A stretch of DNA of 64,000 nt from Aldehydirespirator sp965116665 (GTDB taxonomy: Bacteria > Actinomycetota > Acidimicrobiia > Acidimicrobiales > Aldehydirespiratoraceae): positions 1,426,001 through 1,490,000 of the forward strand of contig OZ220709.1 in assembly GCA_965116665.1 (NCBI GenBank), read 5' to 3'. The translations under genes and the position numbers were made by a program. Shown piece after piece: positions 34,343-43,637 of this stretch (positions are counted from its first letter, which is position 1; each line of letters opens with the position of its first letter). The notes under the pieces were generated by a model. The model saw nothing but the letters and a program-made list of their open reading frames with translations, searched no databases and was not told the origin of the DNA.

Positions 34343-34553
34343 CTCAGCCTTCTTCATTATCCGTCTGAACCAGCGCACAAACTTGATGATCCATCCCAAG
34401 CTCCCGACGAACGCGTAGACCTGAGACATCGCGAGAATCAGGATGAGCACCCGCGCGGCGGCGCCTTCTAGTACCAGCCGCGACGTGTTCCAGACAGAAA
34501 AAGCGCCCCGCTCCGCAGATGACGGCTACCAGAGGCAGGAGCCAGAGCATCAT
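34343..34553 (-). pseudogene. N-terminal part of a small membrane-protein gene split by IS21
   Basis: MMLWLLPLVAVICGAG begins at 34553. The neighbouring frame then reads SVWNTSRLVLEGAAARVLIL and ILAMSQVYAFVGSLGWIIKF, with basic KFVRWFRRIMKKAEP running into the IS21 insertion. The switch of frame near a GGGG run (about 34503) suggests an additional one-base lesion, unless translation starts later. The gene product would be a small protein with two hydrophobic helices of unknown function. Bases 34554-34846 upstream hold no supported gene. Confidence 0.5.
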
Positions 34554-34846
34554 ATGATCTTGTATCCGCCCATGGCCGACGCCGCCTGGGTCCACCACCT
34601 TTCTCGCACCTCGGTCACTACCGTCACCGTGCCGTCTCCCGGGCGGCGCCCGGTTTGGCGAGATCCGTGCCGCTGGGCGGAGATGGCGGCGCTGTGGCGG
34701 TTGGCGAGAGCGCGGCGGGTCTGGTGGGATGCACGGTCGGCACCGTAGCCGTGATGGCTGTATCTCCTGGCCATTTGGGGGCCACGCCCGGAGCGTCACA
34801 GCGTCTCACACCTGAGGGATCTTGTGTGGATGTGCTTGCGGCGCGT

Positions 34847-35992
34847 TCACGTCAGAAGCCAGTCACGGTATCCCGGCACGTCGTAGCGAGCTTCGGCGAG
34901 CAACTGTTCCGTCTCTCGGATGAGTTCCTCGCGCAGGTGCGAATCACCCCGCAAGATGTCATCGACGTCACGGCGCTTGGCCGAGCGCTTCAGGATGTGT
35001 CTGGCGATAGCGCACTCATCTAGCGGCGGCGGAGCGGCTGGCGAGAGGGCGTCGGGTGACGCGGCGATGATCGGCTCGAAGCGAAGGGCGAGCGATACAA
35101 GGTCCTCGCACGTCGACATGGGTTCTATCCGGTATGCGTGTGTGCTGGCGAGGTCTACGCGACTGGGACATTGGGCCTGCACTAGCGCTGACAGCCATTT
35201 GCCTATGGCAACGATCATGAGGTTGAGGAGTTCGGTCTCGCTGCAAGCTGTCGGGTCTACGGTCGCTGCATCCAGGTTCAGGTGCTGGTGGCATGCTTCT
35301 GTGAAGCCTTCGCAGTTCTCGACGTTGCTGCGGAAGAGAGTGAGCAGTTGTTGTTCGGCATCCGCATCGAACATTCCTCGTCCTATTCTCGTGCTTACTA
35401 GCAAGAGCCACGGCTCGTGGTTGTGGGTTTGAAGTGCCACTAACTGCGCGAGTGCGCCGTAGATCGCTCCATCGTTGTGTGGCGGGTCCGACGCGAGCCC
35501 GTCACAAAGATCGATGTTGACGACATCGAAGGGGCCGAGGGATCGGGCGCGTGCCCATGCGATCGATGCTTCATCGCCGATACGGCGGAAGTCGTCGTGG
35601 AGGACTTCGGACTGCGGGTCGACGTTGGACAGCCGACGCACCTCATCGAGTGAGAGACTCAGATCGACCTGGGCGGGACTGCCCGGCTGTGCTTCGGTGC
35701 TGAAGCCGAGGAAGCGGAGCGTGCGACCCTCAGCACGGCAGAGCTTCTCATGGAGGTACCGGAGATCGAGCAGGTCTGTTCCTGGCAAGCCCAAGTATCG
35801 CAGAGGCTCGTCTGGTTGCCGTCGCTGGTAGAGGCGTCGAAGTAGGGCCAGTAGCTGCTTGCGCCGGACGAACTGTTTGCGTGGCTTGTGCCACGGCTTG
35901 AAGGTCTTCGGCGCAGCCGGAGTGGGCCGGTACTCGATTTCGCCGAAGATTTCCGCGGCGAGATCATCCTCATCAGCCGATTGGAAGCTCAC
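34847..35992 (-). CDS. PP_RS20740-like protein of a methyltransferase/GHKL defence operon
   Basis: A 381-residue protein. The N-terminal signature TFKPWHKPRKQFVRRKQLLA, then LRYLGLPGTDLLDLRYLHEK and FDVVNIDLCDGLASD, recalls the PP_RS20740 family, a set of proteins found beside C5 methyltransferases and Hsp90-like ATPases. I am recalling that family and could not check it. A Rossmann-like core (RFLGFSTEAQP; DVVNIDLCDG) suggests a nucleotide- or SAM-binding fold. Its ATG overlaps the stop of the GHKL gene (ATGA), making it the last gene of the operon. Confidence 0.6.
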   Translation of the reverse strand: MSFQSADEDDLAAEIFGEIEYRPTPAAPKTFKPWHKPRKQFVRRKQLLALLRRLYQRRQPDEPLRYLGLPGTDLLDLRYLHEKLCRAEGRTLRFLGFSTEAQPGSPAQVDLSLSLDEVRRLSNVDPQSEVLHDDFRRIGDEASIAWARARSLGPFDVVNIDLCDGLASDPPHNDGAIYGALAQLVALQTHNHEPWLLLVSTRIGRGMFDADAEQQLLTLFRSNVENCEGFTEACHQHLNLDAATVDPTACSETELLNLMIVAIGKWLSALVQAQCPSRVDLASTHAYRIEPMSTCEDLVSLALRFEPIIAASPDALSPAAPPPLDECAIARHILKRSAKRRDVDDILRGDSHLREELIRETEQLLAEARYDVPGYRDWLLT

Positions 35993-37986
35993 TGCTCGGA
36001 GGCCTCAAGGATCTTGCGCAGCCCTGCGAGAAGGCGCTCCTGCTGCTGCTTGGTGAGGTTCTCGAGGATTCCGTACGCTGCGAGGAGCTGGACGATCGCT
36101 CGGAGCTTTCGTTCCGTGGACTGGTCCTGGCGTGTTCTCTGCCGGCTTCGCTGACCGAAGACCGGTGCGCGCCGGAATCGGTACGCTCCGGACTCGACGG
36201 ACATCGGCTCCTCGGCCGAGTCGTCGAAGTCAACCGGAGGCGGCTTCGATCCCGGGTCGTCAGACTCGACCTGCCACGCGGTAGCCGCGACGTTCGACAG
36301 AACCTCTTCTTCTTCTACTGCGGCGGCTTGCCGGGTGTCTTTACGAATTTCAGCCGCGATCCGCTTCTGGGCTGTCGCGACGCGTCTCAGGGACGCGTGC
36401 AGCCATTTCGTGATGTACACGACATGCGGGTGGGCGTAGTTGAATGACTCGCGATCGATGTTCAGCGCCGCTTCCAAGCCCTCGGAGACGAAGATCTCAC
36501 ACGAGATCTGCCTGAGCCTCGTCTGCTCGGATACCTGATATCGCATGAACGTCGGGTCGAACAGCGTCCCGCTCGATCCGTGTACCCGCACGAGAACGCC
36601 TTGATGCTCCGTAGGGGCGATCTTGGGTGCCCATAGGAGGTACATCTCGAACTCGAGTGGGCCGCCGGTGAGCTCGCGTGGAATTCCGTCGAATTCCTCA
36701 CGGCACCGCCCGACAAACAGGATCGGCTTCTTGACGGCGTGGCTCGTCGACGGCAGGTCGGCGAATACGAGTGGCCGAGCGAGCTGCAAGTCGTCGATCA
36801 GCACGGTGAAGTCGCCTCCGACTTGGGCTGCGGAGCCGATCGACCTGCTGCGGCGGACTGTTGCGTCGCCGGTGAGTCGGAATTCAACCGGTGCTGCCTT
36901 GCCGGCCTTGGGCACTTCGAAGAGATACACGCTGTCCTGAAGCGACAGGTCGAAGGGGCTGCCTGCGACGTATGGAGCCGGTATGGCCAAGCTCAGTTGC
37001 CACACCATCCGCAGGTAGTAGTCAAAGATGCGTTCAAGCTGCGGGTTGGGTATCCCATGCTCCAACTGCTTCCACACTGCCCTGACCAGCTCTTCGAAAG
37101 CAGCCTCAGGTTCATCCTCCCGGGACCATGGGAGGCTGTTGTAGACACCGTCGGCGTCGCTCTGGAGAACGTCCGAGTCGTCCCGCTGAACGCGACCGAT
37201 GTGGAATTCGGGCGGGCTGAGGTCTCGCGCTTCTTCGGGCGCTAGCTCTCGGTCCGAATCGATGGCGGCCCAGAGATCGCTGCTGCGGAGCGTGTCTCGA
37301 GTTTGGGGTCTGATGTCTGTGAGGATGATCGTGGTGCCGTGCGACTCTTGGTCGACGGCTGTCTCTCGCCAGATCTGCACGCGTCCCGCCTCGTACTCGC
37401 CTTGCTCGTCAGGCGGATGCACTCCGTCGTCCTCCGGCGACTCTCCATTGTCGGAGTATTGGCGCAACACGACCGAAGCGACAGTTCTATAGCGGTCCTC
37501 GGCCGTCTTCGTGATGATCTGGAAGCGGTGGGTCAGCTGCGCGACCGAGAAGAGACCGATCCCGATCTTGCCGATGAGCCGGCGCCCGGACGGGCTGCGA
37601 GTGGGGTCCGCGCTGTCCGTGATGCCGAGGTCAGCTCCCTCGTGCGACCGCTTGGCGCTGCCCCCGATGTGATGGAGAAGGTGAGCGAGGGCCTTCGGCG
37701 TCATGCCCATTCCGTCGTCCTCGACCGTCAGCGTTTGGAACCGCGGTCGATCCGTCTTGATGACCACCCGTGCCGCGTCGGCGTCGTAGGCATTGGAGAC
37801 GAGCTCTCGGATCGCCGAGCCCGGCTGCCTGTAGATGCCATCGGTGACCCTGGCGAGCACCCGTTCGTCCGTCTTGAGGACGGTGTTGACGGGGGACTCG
37901 CTGGAGCTGCTTTCGATGCTGGCAGCGAGTTCGGCGTCGGCGCTGGCTGGATCGCCCGGAACGCTCACGGCTGCCCCGATGCGCAA
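35989..37986 (-). CDS. Hsp90/MutL-type (GHKL) ATPase
   Basis: A 665-residue protein. The GHKL fold is clear: GSAIRELVSNAYDADAARVV (N box with catalytic Glu and Asn), VEDDGMGMTPKALAHLL (G1), GKIGIGLFSVAQLTHRF (G2) and GTTIILTDI (G3). It is followed by a transducer-like middle and a C-terminal tail with a charged helix (LTKQQQERLLAGLRKILEAS). GHKL ATPases paired with C5 methyltransferases and Vsr-type nucleases were described as restriction-modification relatives of MORC/MutL. Its start overlaps the methyltransferase stop by 22 bases and its stop overlaps the next start, so the genes are tightly coupled. Confidence 0.85.
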   Translation of the reverse strand: MRIGAAVSVPGDPASADAELAASIESSSSESPVNTVLKTDERVLARVTDGIYRQPGSAIRELVSNAYDADAARVVIKTDRPRFQTLTVEDDGMGMTPKALAHLLHHIGGSAKRSHEGADLGITDSADPTRSPSGRRLIGKIGIGLFSVAQLTHRFQIITKTAEDRYRTVASVVLRQYSDNGESPEDDGVHPPDEQGEYEAGRVQIWRETAVDQESHGTTIILTDIRPQTRDTLRSSDLWAAIDSDRELAPEEARDLSPPEFHIGRVQRDDSDVLQSDADGVYNSLPWSREDEPEAAFEELVRAVWKQLEHGIPNPQLERIFDYYLRMVWQLSLAIPAPYVAGSPFDLSLQDSVYLFEVPKAGKAAPVEFRLTGDATVRRSRSIGSAAQVGGDFTVLIDDLQLARPLVFADLPSTSHAVKKPILFVGRCREEFDGIPRELTGGPLEFEMYLLWAPKIAPTEHQGVLVRVHGSSGTLFDPTFMRYQVSEQTRLRQISCEIFVSEGLEAALNIDRESFNYAHPHVVYITKWLHASLRRVATAQKRIAAEIRKDTRQAAAVEEEEVLSNVAATAWQVESDDPGSKPPPVDFDDSAEEPMSVESGAYRFRRAPVFGQRSRQRTRQDQSTERKLRAIVQLLAAYGILENLTKQQQERLLAGLRKILEASEQ

Positions 37987-39566
37987 TCAGGGAGGGGCTC
38001 TCGCTGTGTAGGCCCTAGGGTCCGCATAGCGGCCTCCTCCCGGTACGGATCCGAGGCTTTGAGCGACGTCCGCAAAGCCGCTGCAACCGCCTGCGCGAGT
38101 GCGGGCGGCACCGCGTTCGCTACCTGCAGCGGTTGGCTCGCCCTGGGTCCGCAGAAGAAGTAGGTGTCAGGGAAGCCTTGGATCCGCGCAGCCTCCCGCA
38201 CGGTGATCGCCCGGTTCTCGATCGGATGCACCGGCAGAGCCCGATGACCGGCCACCAGAGTGCGCGCAACGTCGTCATTGAGTCGCCGGTAGGAAATCGG
38301 GCCCCCGCCCTGGGGGATCGCCTCGATCTTCGCCACGACCCTCGGCGAGTGATTCATCGCGGTCGAATTCAGGACGACGCGTCCGTCGGGAAGCTGGAGC
38401 CGCTCCGACCCCTCACCGGGACCGAGACTCGGAAGATCGCGGAGTCCTTCGAGCAACCATTCCGTCTGATCGAGAGAGCGGTCAACGGCGGCATCGTTCG
38501 GCGGGGAGTGGGTTGGCCTTGGCGCGGCAGGCAGGTCGACCCCGGGTCCCACGCCCACGAAGAACAGACGTCGCCGGTTCTGCGACACCCCAAAGTCTGA
38601 GGCACGAAGCATGGCAGGCTGCTCCCAGGTCACATAGCCTGCCTCGCGCAGGGAGGCCGTGATGCGCTCCGTGTAGCTGACCCCGTTCACGCGGCGGGCG
38701 CCAGGGACATTCTCGATCATAACGGACCGCGCCCTGAGTTCTCTCGCGAGCCGGCTCACGTGACGGAACAGCAGGTTGCGCTCGTCGCCGATCGCCCGGG
38801 CGCCAGCGGCGGAGTACCCCTGGCAAGGAGGGCCAGCGATGACGGCGGCCGGCGCGTCCAGGCCCGGAAGCCACGACCGCAGCCCGTCTCCGCTCACGTC
38901 CTCGACGGAAGCCTCCAGGACGGGCACACCCGGATGGTTTAGGCGGTACGTCTGCGCAGCATGTCGCTCGATCTCGACAGCGGCCGCGATTCGAAAGCCG
39001 GCTTGCTCGAAACCCAACCCCATCGCGCCGGCTCCGCCGAACAGATCCACAGCCGCTGTGCTGCTGGCGGCGTCGGCGACCTTGGAGCGGCCTGTCTCGC
39101 AGAACGAGACCAGCGAGCAGTCCTCACATCTCGGAGCCACCTCAGCGCACACCGCCCGCCCGTGATTCACCAGATTCGTATGCAGCCGGGCACGAACGGG
39201 CTTGGGGACAGCGGCCCCGAGCGCTTCCCGACTCGGCCTCCTCGGCTCGCCCTCGACGACGCCGAGCCGAGCGAGGATCCGGTGCACATGCATGTCATCC
39301 GCTGATCGATCCCGTGCGTCCGACAAGGTGTCATGCCCGCCGGTCCAGTACTGCGCTTCGAGGATCTCGTCCACTCGTTGGAGCAATGCGCCCGTGGCGG
39401 GCGCCTCACAGGCGGTCACGACGATCCCGGCTTCATCGGCCGCATGGCGCACACCACTGAAGGCCGTCGGAATGCGAGCCGCCGTCGAGGCTGTGCAGCA
39501 TGCCGACGGCCAAGAACTTGAGCTGTTCAGACATCCCGCACCTCCGCCCACGACTCGCCATGACAC
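37965..39566 (-). CDS. C5-cytosine DNA methyltransferase with an endonuclease III-like N-terminal Fe-S segment
   Basis: The frame has 533 residues. The C-terminal about 340 carry the ordered C5-methyltransferase motifs: I (AVDLFGGAGAMGLGFEQAG), IV with catalytic Cys (AGPPCQGYSAAG), VI (MIENVPG), VIII (QNRRRLFFVGV), IX (TVREAARIQGFPDTYFF) and X (QVANAVPPALAQAV). Before it, about 90-165, DDMHVHRILARLG and NHGRAVCAEVAPRCEDCSLV, with a fourth Cys five residues later, give C-x6-C-x2-C-x5-C, the Fe-S loop of Nth/MutY glycosylases, but the helix-hairpin-helix and catalytic Lys region are not seen. The first about 70 residues look like an incorrect frame, so the true start is uncertain. Confidence 0.85.
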   Translation of the reverse strand: MSWRVVGGGAGCLNSSSSWPSACCTASTAARIPTAFSGVRHAADEAGIVVTACEAPATGALLQRVDEILEAQYWTGGHDTLSDARDRSADDMHVHRILARLGVVEGEPRRPSREALGAAVPKPVRARLHTNLVNHGRAVCAEVAPRCEDCSLVSFCETGRSKVADAASSTAAVDLFGGAGAMGLGFEQAGFRIAAAVEIERHAAQTYRLNHPGVPVLEASVEDVSGDGLRSWLPGLDAPAAVIAGPPCQGYSAAGARAIGDERNLLFRHVSRLARELRARSVMIENVPGARRVNGVSYTERITASLREAGYVTWEQPAMLRASDFGVSQNRRRLFFVGVGPGVDLPAAPRPTHSPPNDAAVDRSLDQTEWLLEGLRDLPSLGPGEGSERLQLPDGRVVLNSTAMNHSPRVVAKIEAIPQGGGPISYRRLNDDVARTLVAGHRALPVHPIENRAITVREAARIQGFPDTYFFCGPRASQPLQVANAVPPALAQAVAAALRTSLKASDPYREEAAMRTLGPTQREPLPDCASGQP

Positions 39567-39702
39567 TACTTTCCAATTCCAAGCTACTGAGACCCTGAGA
39601 CGCTCTGAACACCTCCCTGGGCTATGACTCCAGGCAAGGCCTGCGGGTGGGCGGCTTGAGGCTCATCCTCTCAGGAAGCCGGTATGGCTCGGCGCCAAGC
39701 CA

Positions 39703-40146
39703 TCATGCCGACGCGTCCAGGGCCGACCGCACGGCCTCCTGAACTCGATCGGCCACGTCCTCCGGATCCTCGTGCTCCCAGAAGCGCAGGACCATCCACC
39801 CTGTCCGCCGCAGATAGGTGGAGGTCTCGGTGTCGCGCTCAATGTTGCGGGCGATCTTGTCAGCCCAATACTGGGAGTTGGTGGCAGGTGGGGTGTGGTG
39901 GTCGGGGCATCCGTGCCAGAAGCATCCGTCGACGAACACGGCGATTCGGGTCTTGCGCAGCACTAGGTCGGCGGTGCGGGCGAATTCCGGCTCGGGTCGA
40001 GCCGACACCCGGAAGCGGATGCCTCGTCGATGCACAGCAGAGCGCACAGCCATCTCGGGCTTCGTGTCGCGGCTCCGGTTGCCCTGCATCGACTTGCGGG
40101 TTGCCGACGATGAAGCCCAAGACTCGTTCCCCGAGTCCGCTCCCAC
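39703..40146 (-). CDS. vsr: Vsr-type very short patch endonuclease
   Basis: The protein has 147 residues from GTG 40146, close to the usual Vsr length; an in-frame ATG upstream at 40257 would extend into a neighbouring relic. Motifs are SATRKSMQGNRSRDTKPEMA, then RTADLVLRKTRIAVFVDGCF with the catalytic Asp, FWHGCPDH with the metal/His site, and ARNIERDTETSTYLRRTGW with VLRFWEHE. In a Dcm context it would nick T:G mismatches; beside a GHKL ATPase it may be the nuclease of a defence module. First gene of the operon. Confidence 0.88.
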   Translation of the reverse strand: MGADSGNESWASSSATRKSMQGNRSRDTKPEMAVRSAVHRRGIRFRVSARPEPEFARTADLVLRKTRIAVFVDGCFWHGCPDHHTPPATNSQYWADKIARNIERDTETSTYLRRTGWMVLRFWEHEDPEDVADRVQEAVRSALDASA

Positions 40147-40225
40147 AGCCGCACCATAATGACCGCGTGCCGTCGACGCCGAGGCGGCCCATGTCGCTTG
40201 TCGCCGAGCCGATGCAGTGGATCGA

Positions 40226-40460
40226 TTAATCGTCGACGTGGGTGGCTCGAAAGACACGCAGCGGCGAGACGATGTCGGCGTAACGGCCGAGCAGTCGCTC
40301 GATCTGGTGTTTCATGTCGGTGAGGCTAGAAACAGCGTGGTCCGGGCTCGAGGTCCGCCATGAAGTCGGAGTCACTCGCGCGGTCTGTTGAGCCGAACAG
40401 GATGATGCGCTCAGCGTTGCAGGACACCGCCATGTCTCGGATCGGTCGAGTGCGGTGCCG
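40226..40460 (-). pseudogene. Relic of a minimal nucleotidyltransferase (MNT)
   Basis: One frame reads DMAVSCNAERIILFGSTDRA and SDSDFMADLEPGP, matching the GS-x10-DxD nucleotidyltransferase core, then stops. The next frame continues VSSLTDMKHQIERLLGRYAD and IVSPLRVF, the expected C-terminal helix. A one-base shift near 40345 separates them. No HEPN partner is seen. It overlaps the upstream end of the vsr frame. Confidence 0.55.
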
Positions 40461-40490
40461 TTGCCAGTGTCGTGGTGGGCGGGGGTTGGA

Positions 40491-41153
40491 CTAATGGGGC
40501 AAAGTGGCGGCGATTGCCGCCCAACCGATCCTGTCCAGCAACTCAACGATCTTGCCCCACGCCAGCACGATGTCCGGATGCTCGCGCAGGATGAACCGGA
40601 GGACAGCCCTCAGAACGGCTACAAGGCCTCCTCGCTCTGTCCTGCCAGGCTCGGCGGCTTGCTGTTCGCGTTGTAGCAGCTCGGCCATGGCAATGATCTG
40701 ATACTGCTGGGTCTCAGTTAGGGAGCTATTGTCGATAGCGCGCCAGACTTCGGCCAGCACTAGTTCGATCCCAGCCAGTTCTGTCTGCGTGACCGGTTCT
40801 AGGAGCGGAGGGCCGGTGTCTAGGGCCGGATTCGGGCTCTGCGGCATGCGTCCTGCCGGGACCTCGAGAGTTGAGTCGTCTTCAAACTGAATGTGGACGA
40901 ACTCGTCTTCGTCGTGGTGGCCACCCCAGACCTCCCAGTGACGGTCACCGACGTGCAGTTCGAGTGCCTCAAGTCGGCCGGTGTACTCGTCGCCGTACGT
41001 CAGGGACGAGTGCTCGGCTGCCTCTTGGACCGCCGGACCCAGGTGGGCGAAGTGGACATGAGTCCGGTAGCCCCACTCATCAGCTACGCCAATCACGCCT
41101 TGGTAGCCGGGTGCCAGGGCCGCCCGGAATTGCTCAACGTCCGTCGTCGTCAT
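40491..41153 (-). CDS. Hypothetical protein
   Basis: The protein has 220 residues from ATG 41153, preceded by AAGGAA; a longer frame upstream looks like non-coding sequence. The N-terminal half is acidic and Trp/His-rich (GDRHWEVWGGHHDEDEFVHI) and may form a beta domain. The C-terminal half is helical (IELVLAEVWRAIDNSSLTET; RFILREHPDIVLAWGKIVEL). No family recognised. The downstream IS1380 element begins about 170 bases upstream of its start. Confidence 0.5.
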   Translation of the reverse strand: MTTTDVEQFRAALAPGYQGVIGVADEWGYRTHVHFAHLGPAVQEAAEHSSLTYGDEYTGRLEALELHVGDRHWEVWGGHHDEDEFVHIQFEDDSTLEVPAGRMPQSPNPALDTGPPLLEPVTQTELAGIELVLAEVWRAIDNSSLTETQQYQIIAMAELLQREQQAAEPGRTERGGLVAVLRAVLRFILREHPDIVLAWGKIVELLDRIGWAAIAATLPH

Positions 41154-41327
41154 GTTGGCGGTTCCTTCGACATCGGGACTGTGCGGGAAGTCGATCCTAC
41201 CGGGATCGCCGTTGTCCTCTGAGGGGCGCATCCTCGGCCAGCCCGCGCTGGCCCGTGCATCAGCCACCGGGTCGGCCAGGGGAGCGGCCAAATATGCACA
41301 CGAGCTGTGGGCGTCGGCCAAGACGTC

Positions 41328-43017
41328 TAGCCCTGATCGTTCACGAGAATTCGTGAGCGGGTCGGGCGTGTGTTTTTTCGTGTGGTTTCGGTGTTGGGGT
41401 TCCGGTGTTGGGGTGTGTGGGTTCGCGGGCCGGGTGCTGTGGGGCGCAGGCGGCGTGTTTGTGGGGGGTTGGGGCGCGCAGGGTCAGAGGCTGCGGCGCG
41501 TCGGGGGCGAGCGCGCGGCGTCGGGGCGTCTATGGGGCGCCGGGGCTGCTGGCGTGCAGCAGCTGTGGTGTGGCGGGCCACCATTCGAGCAGGCGCAGGG
41601 TCCATGTTCGCGATGAGCGCACGAGCCGGCCGGGGGCGTGCCATAGCTGCCATCTGAGGCGTTTGGGGGCGGCTTTGGCGAGTTCTGTGCCCGCGAGGCG
41701 GAGTTGTTGGAACCATCTCACCAGCGCCGAGGCGAGGGCGACGAGGGCGGTCCAGGCGGCGTTGGCGTCGAAGTCGCTGAAGGGCATGCGGGCCAGGCCT
41801 GAGTCCTTGAGCCTGGCGATGGTGTCTTCGATGCGGGCGTGGGCCCGCATGTGGGCGTCGAGTTCGGCGGGGTCGCCGTCGGCGTCTGTGCAGAACCCGC
41901 GGTAGCGCCACATCTCGGAGTCGAACAGGGTGCGCTGCGCGCCGGGGTGATGGGGCTCTCGGCGTGCGATGAAGCGGGTGCGCTCGGGCCAGCCGGTGAG
42001 GCCGACGCCGCCGGTGAGGTCCGCGACCTGGGCGCGCTCGGCGGGCTCGCCGTCGGATCTGAGCGCCGGCTGCCAGGCGGCGGTGTCGAAGCGGGTGTGG
42101 TCGATGGCCGCTGTGACCTCGTCGTGAGCGCGCCGTCATGAAGAACCTGATGTCGCGCTTTCGGCAGGCCTCAGCGATGTGCACACAGCAGCCCGCGGCG
42201 TCGACGCGCAGATGCACCTCGCGTGAGGCCCCGGCTGCGTCGCCGCCGGGCCGGTGGGGCGCCGCGACCGCGGCGGGGAGCTGCTCTATGGCAGCATCGA
42301 GCACCTCTATGTGGTCACAGATCGAGTTGGCCGCGGCGTTGCCGGGCCGCAGCCTGATCGACAGCGGCTCGCCCGCCTCGGTGGCGCACAGCATCGGATG
42401 AAACCCGAACCCGCCCTTGAAATGCGCCGCCGCGCCCGCCTTGTTCTCAGAATGCACCTCCACCAGCGTCGAGTCGATGTCCAACACCACCGGATCCGAC
42501 CCCGACACGTCGCCGCGGCGCTCCCACACCCGGGCGCGCACACCGGCTGAAGCACCCCACAGCGCCCGAACCGCGTCGGGGCCCAGGCCCCTCAGCGTGC
42601 GATACAGCGTCGAATCAGACGCGACCTGCCCGAACAGCACCCGCTGAGCCCGCAGATGCTCAATATCAGAACACGCCTCCCCTCCGCCGGCCAGCACCAA
42701 CAACGCGTGCACCAGCACCTTGCCCCGATCATGTGACGGGGCCCGCTCACCCCTCGCCGGCACCGCAGCCGACAACGCCTCCCCCAACCCCAAACCGTCA
42801 GCGAAACGCCCCAGAACGAACAAACCCCCATGCGCCGCGACCTGCCCGCCGCCGCCTGTCACCCTCACATCGCAAGTACTGCTAAAGTCCACCCCGGAGA
42901 TGCCCCTTCCCATGGGTCAGATACGTAGTCGTCAAACACGCATCATCCCACACCGGAGGGGCTCTTCCGCGGACGCGAACCCCCCGACACCCACACCCTC
43001 ACGAACGATCAGGGCTA
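41328..43017 (-). mobile_element. IS1380-family insertion sequence
   Basis: Inverted repeats TAGCCCTGATCGTTCACGAG (41328) and its near-complement CTCACGAACGATCAGGGCTA (to 43017). The right end abuts an IS3 terminal sequence at its CTAA. The flanking tetramers CTAG and CTAA are not identical, so no clean target duplication is seen. Confidence 0.85.
41530..42913 (-). pseudogene. IS1380 transposase, frameshifted
   Basis: The N-terminal part is GGLFVLGRFADGLGLGEALS, then VVLDIDSTLVEVHSENKAGA with the first catalytic Asp, to KRDIRFFMTA near 42135. The remainder continues in another frame: AHDEVTAAIDHTRFDTAAWQ, then MWRYRGFCTDADGD and HARIEDTIARLKDSGLARMP (catalytic Glu region) and a stop at 41530. 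One base change near 42130 in GGCGCGCTCACG would restore it. Confidence 0.85.
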
Positions 43018-43018
43018 A

Positions 43019-43213
43019 CCAACACTCCAAGATTCGGGGGGAAGCCCACGGTGGACCACACGGGACCAGGCCCGCCGAGACATCGCCGCCTGGATCGACA
43101 CCTGGTACAACCCCAAACGGCTACATTCCGCCAACAACATGACCAGCCCGCTCGACTACGAACAAGCCCAAGCCGCCTAAACCAACCCTCCAAGATTCGG
43201 GGGGAAGCCCACA
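43019..43213 (+). mobile_element. IS3 terminal relic with two copies of the inverted repeat
   Basis: CCAACACTCCAAGATTCGGG (43019) and CCAACCCTCCAAGATTCGGG (43184) are both copies of the right inverted repeat of the IS3 element at 56449-57684. Between them lies a divergent orfB 3' end (RRDIAAWIDTWYNPKRLHSA, then a stop at about 43181). The IS1380 element is inserted against the first copy. Confidence 0.75.
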
Positions 43214-43637
43214 GTGTCTCGCTCAAGCCGATCGTACTGCCGCCGCTGACCGCAGCACCCTCTTCGCTCCGCCCTCAATCGTTGCGACGGCCAACACCTC
43301 GCCGCGCACACCACCCCGTCAAGCGCCCAGTGTGGCACCGTCACATCCAGCGACGCCTCATGGTGCATCAACACCCGGGCCAGCCCCGACAGCGGCGCCC
43401 CGGCCGCATCGGCGGCTTCAAGCGCACGGTCCGCGCCATCGGCACCGGTCATGTCGGCCAGTGTCGCCAAGCAGTGTGACAGCCTCCCTTCACAGCGGCG
43501 TCGAAGGGCGCCAGCGAAGAACCCGCCACGACCGCTCGAGGGTGCCCCCGGAGGCTTGGGGCCGCCTCTGCTGGACTGTGAGGGCGCGATTGGCGCGATC
43601 AACGGCTGCTGTACGCTCGGCAGTTGTGGTGACGGCG
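43214..43637. other. Gene-poor stretch upstream of the STAND gene
   Basis: 424 bases. A minus-strand frame from 43602 (LRRRCEGRLSHCLATLADMT; ALEAADAAGAPLSGLARVLM) runs into the IS3 inverted repeat and could be the remnant of a truncated gene, but I recognise no family. The promoter of the STAND gene should lie at its right end. Confidence 0.35.

Noticed and set aside
34550..34846. Small minus- and plus-strand frames upstream of the split membrane-protein gene.
   Set aside because: No ribosome-binding site, conserved motif or coding signature could be seen in either strand.
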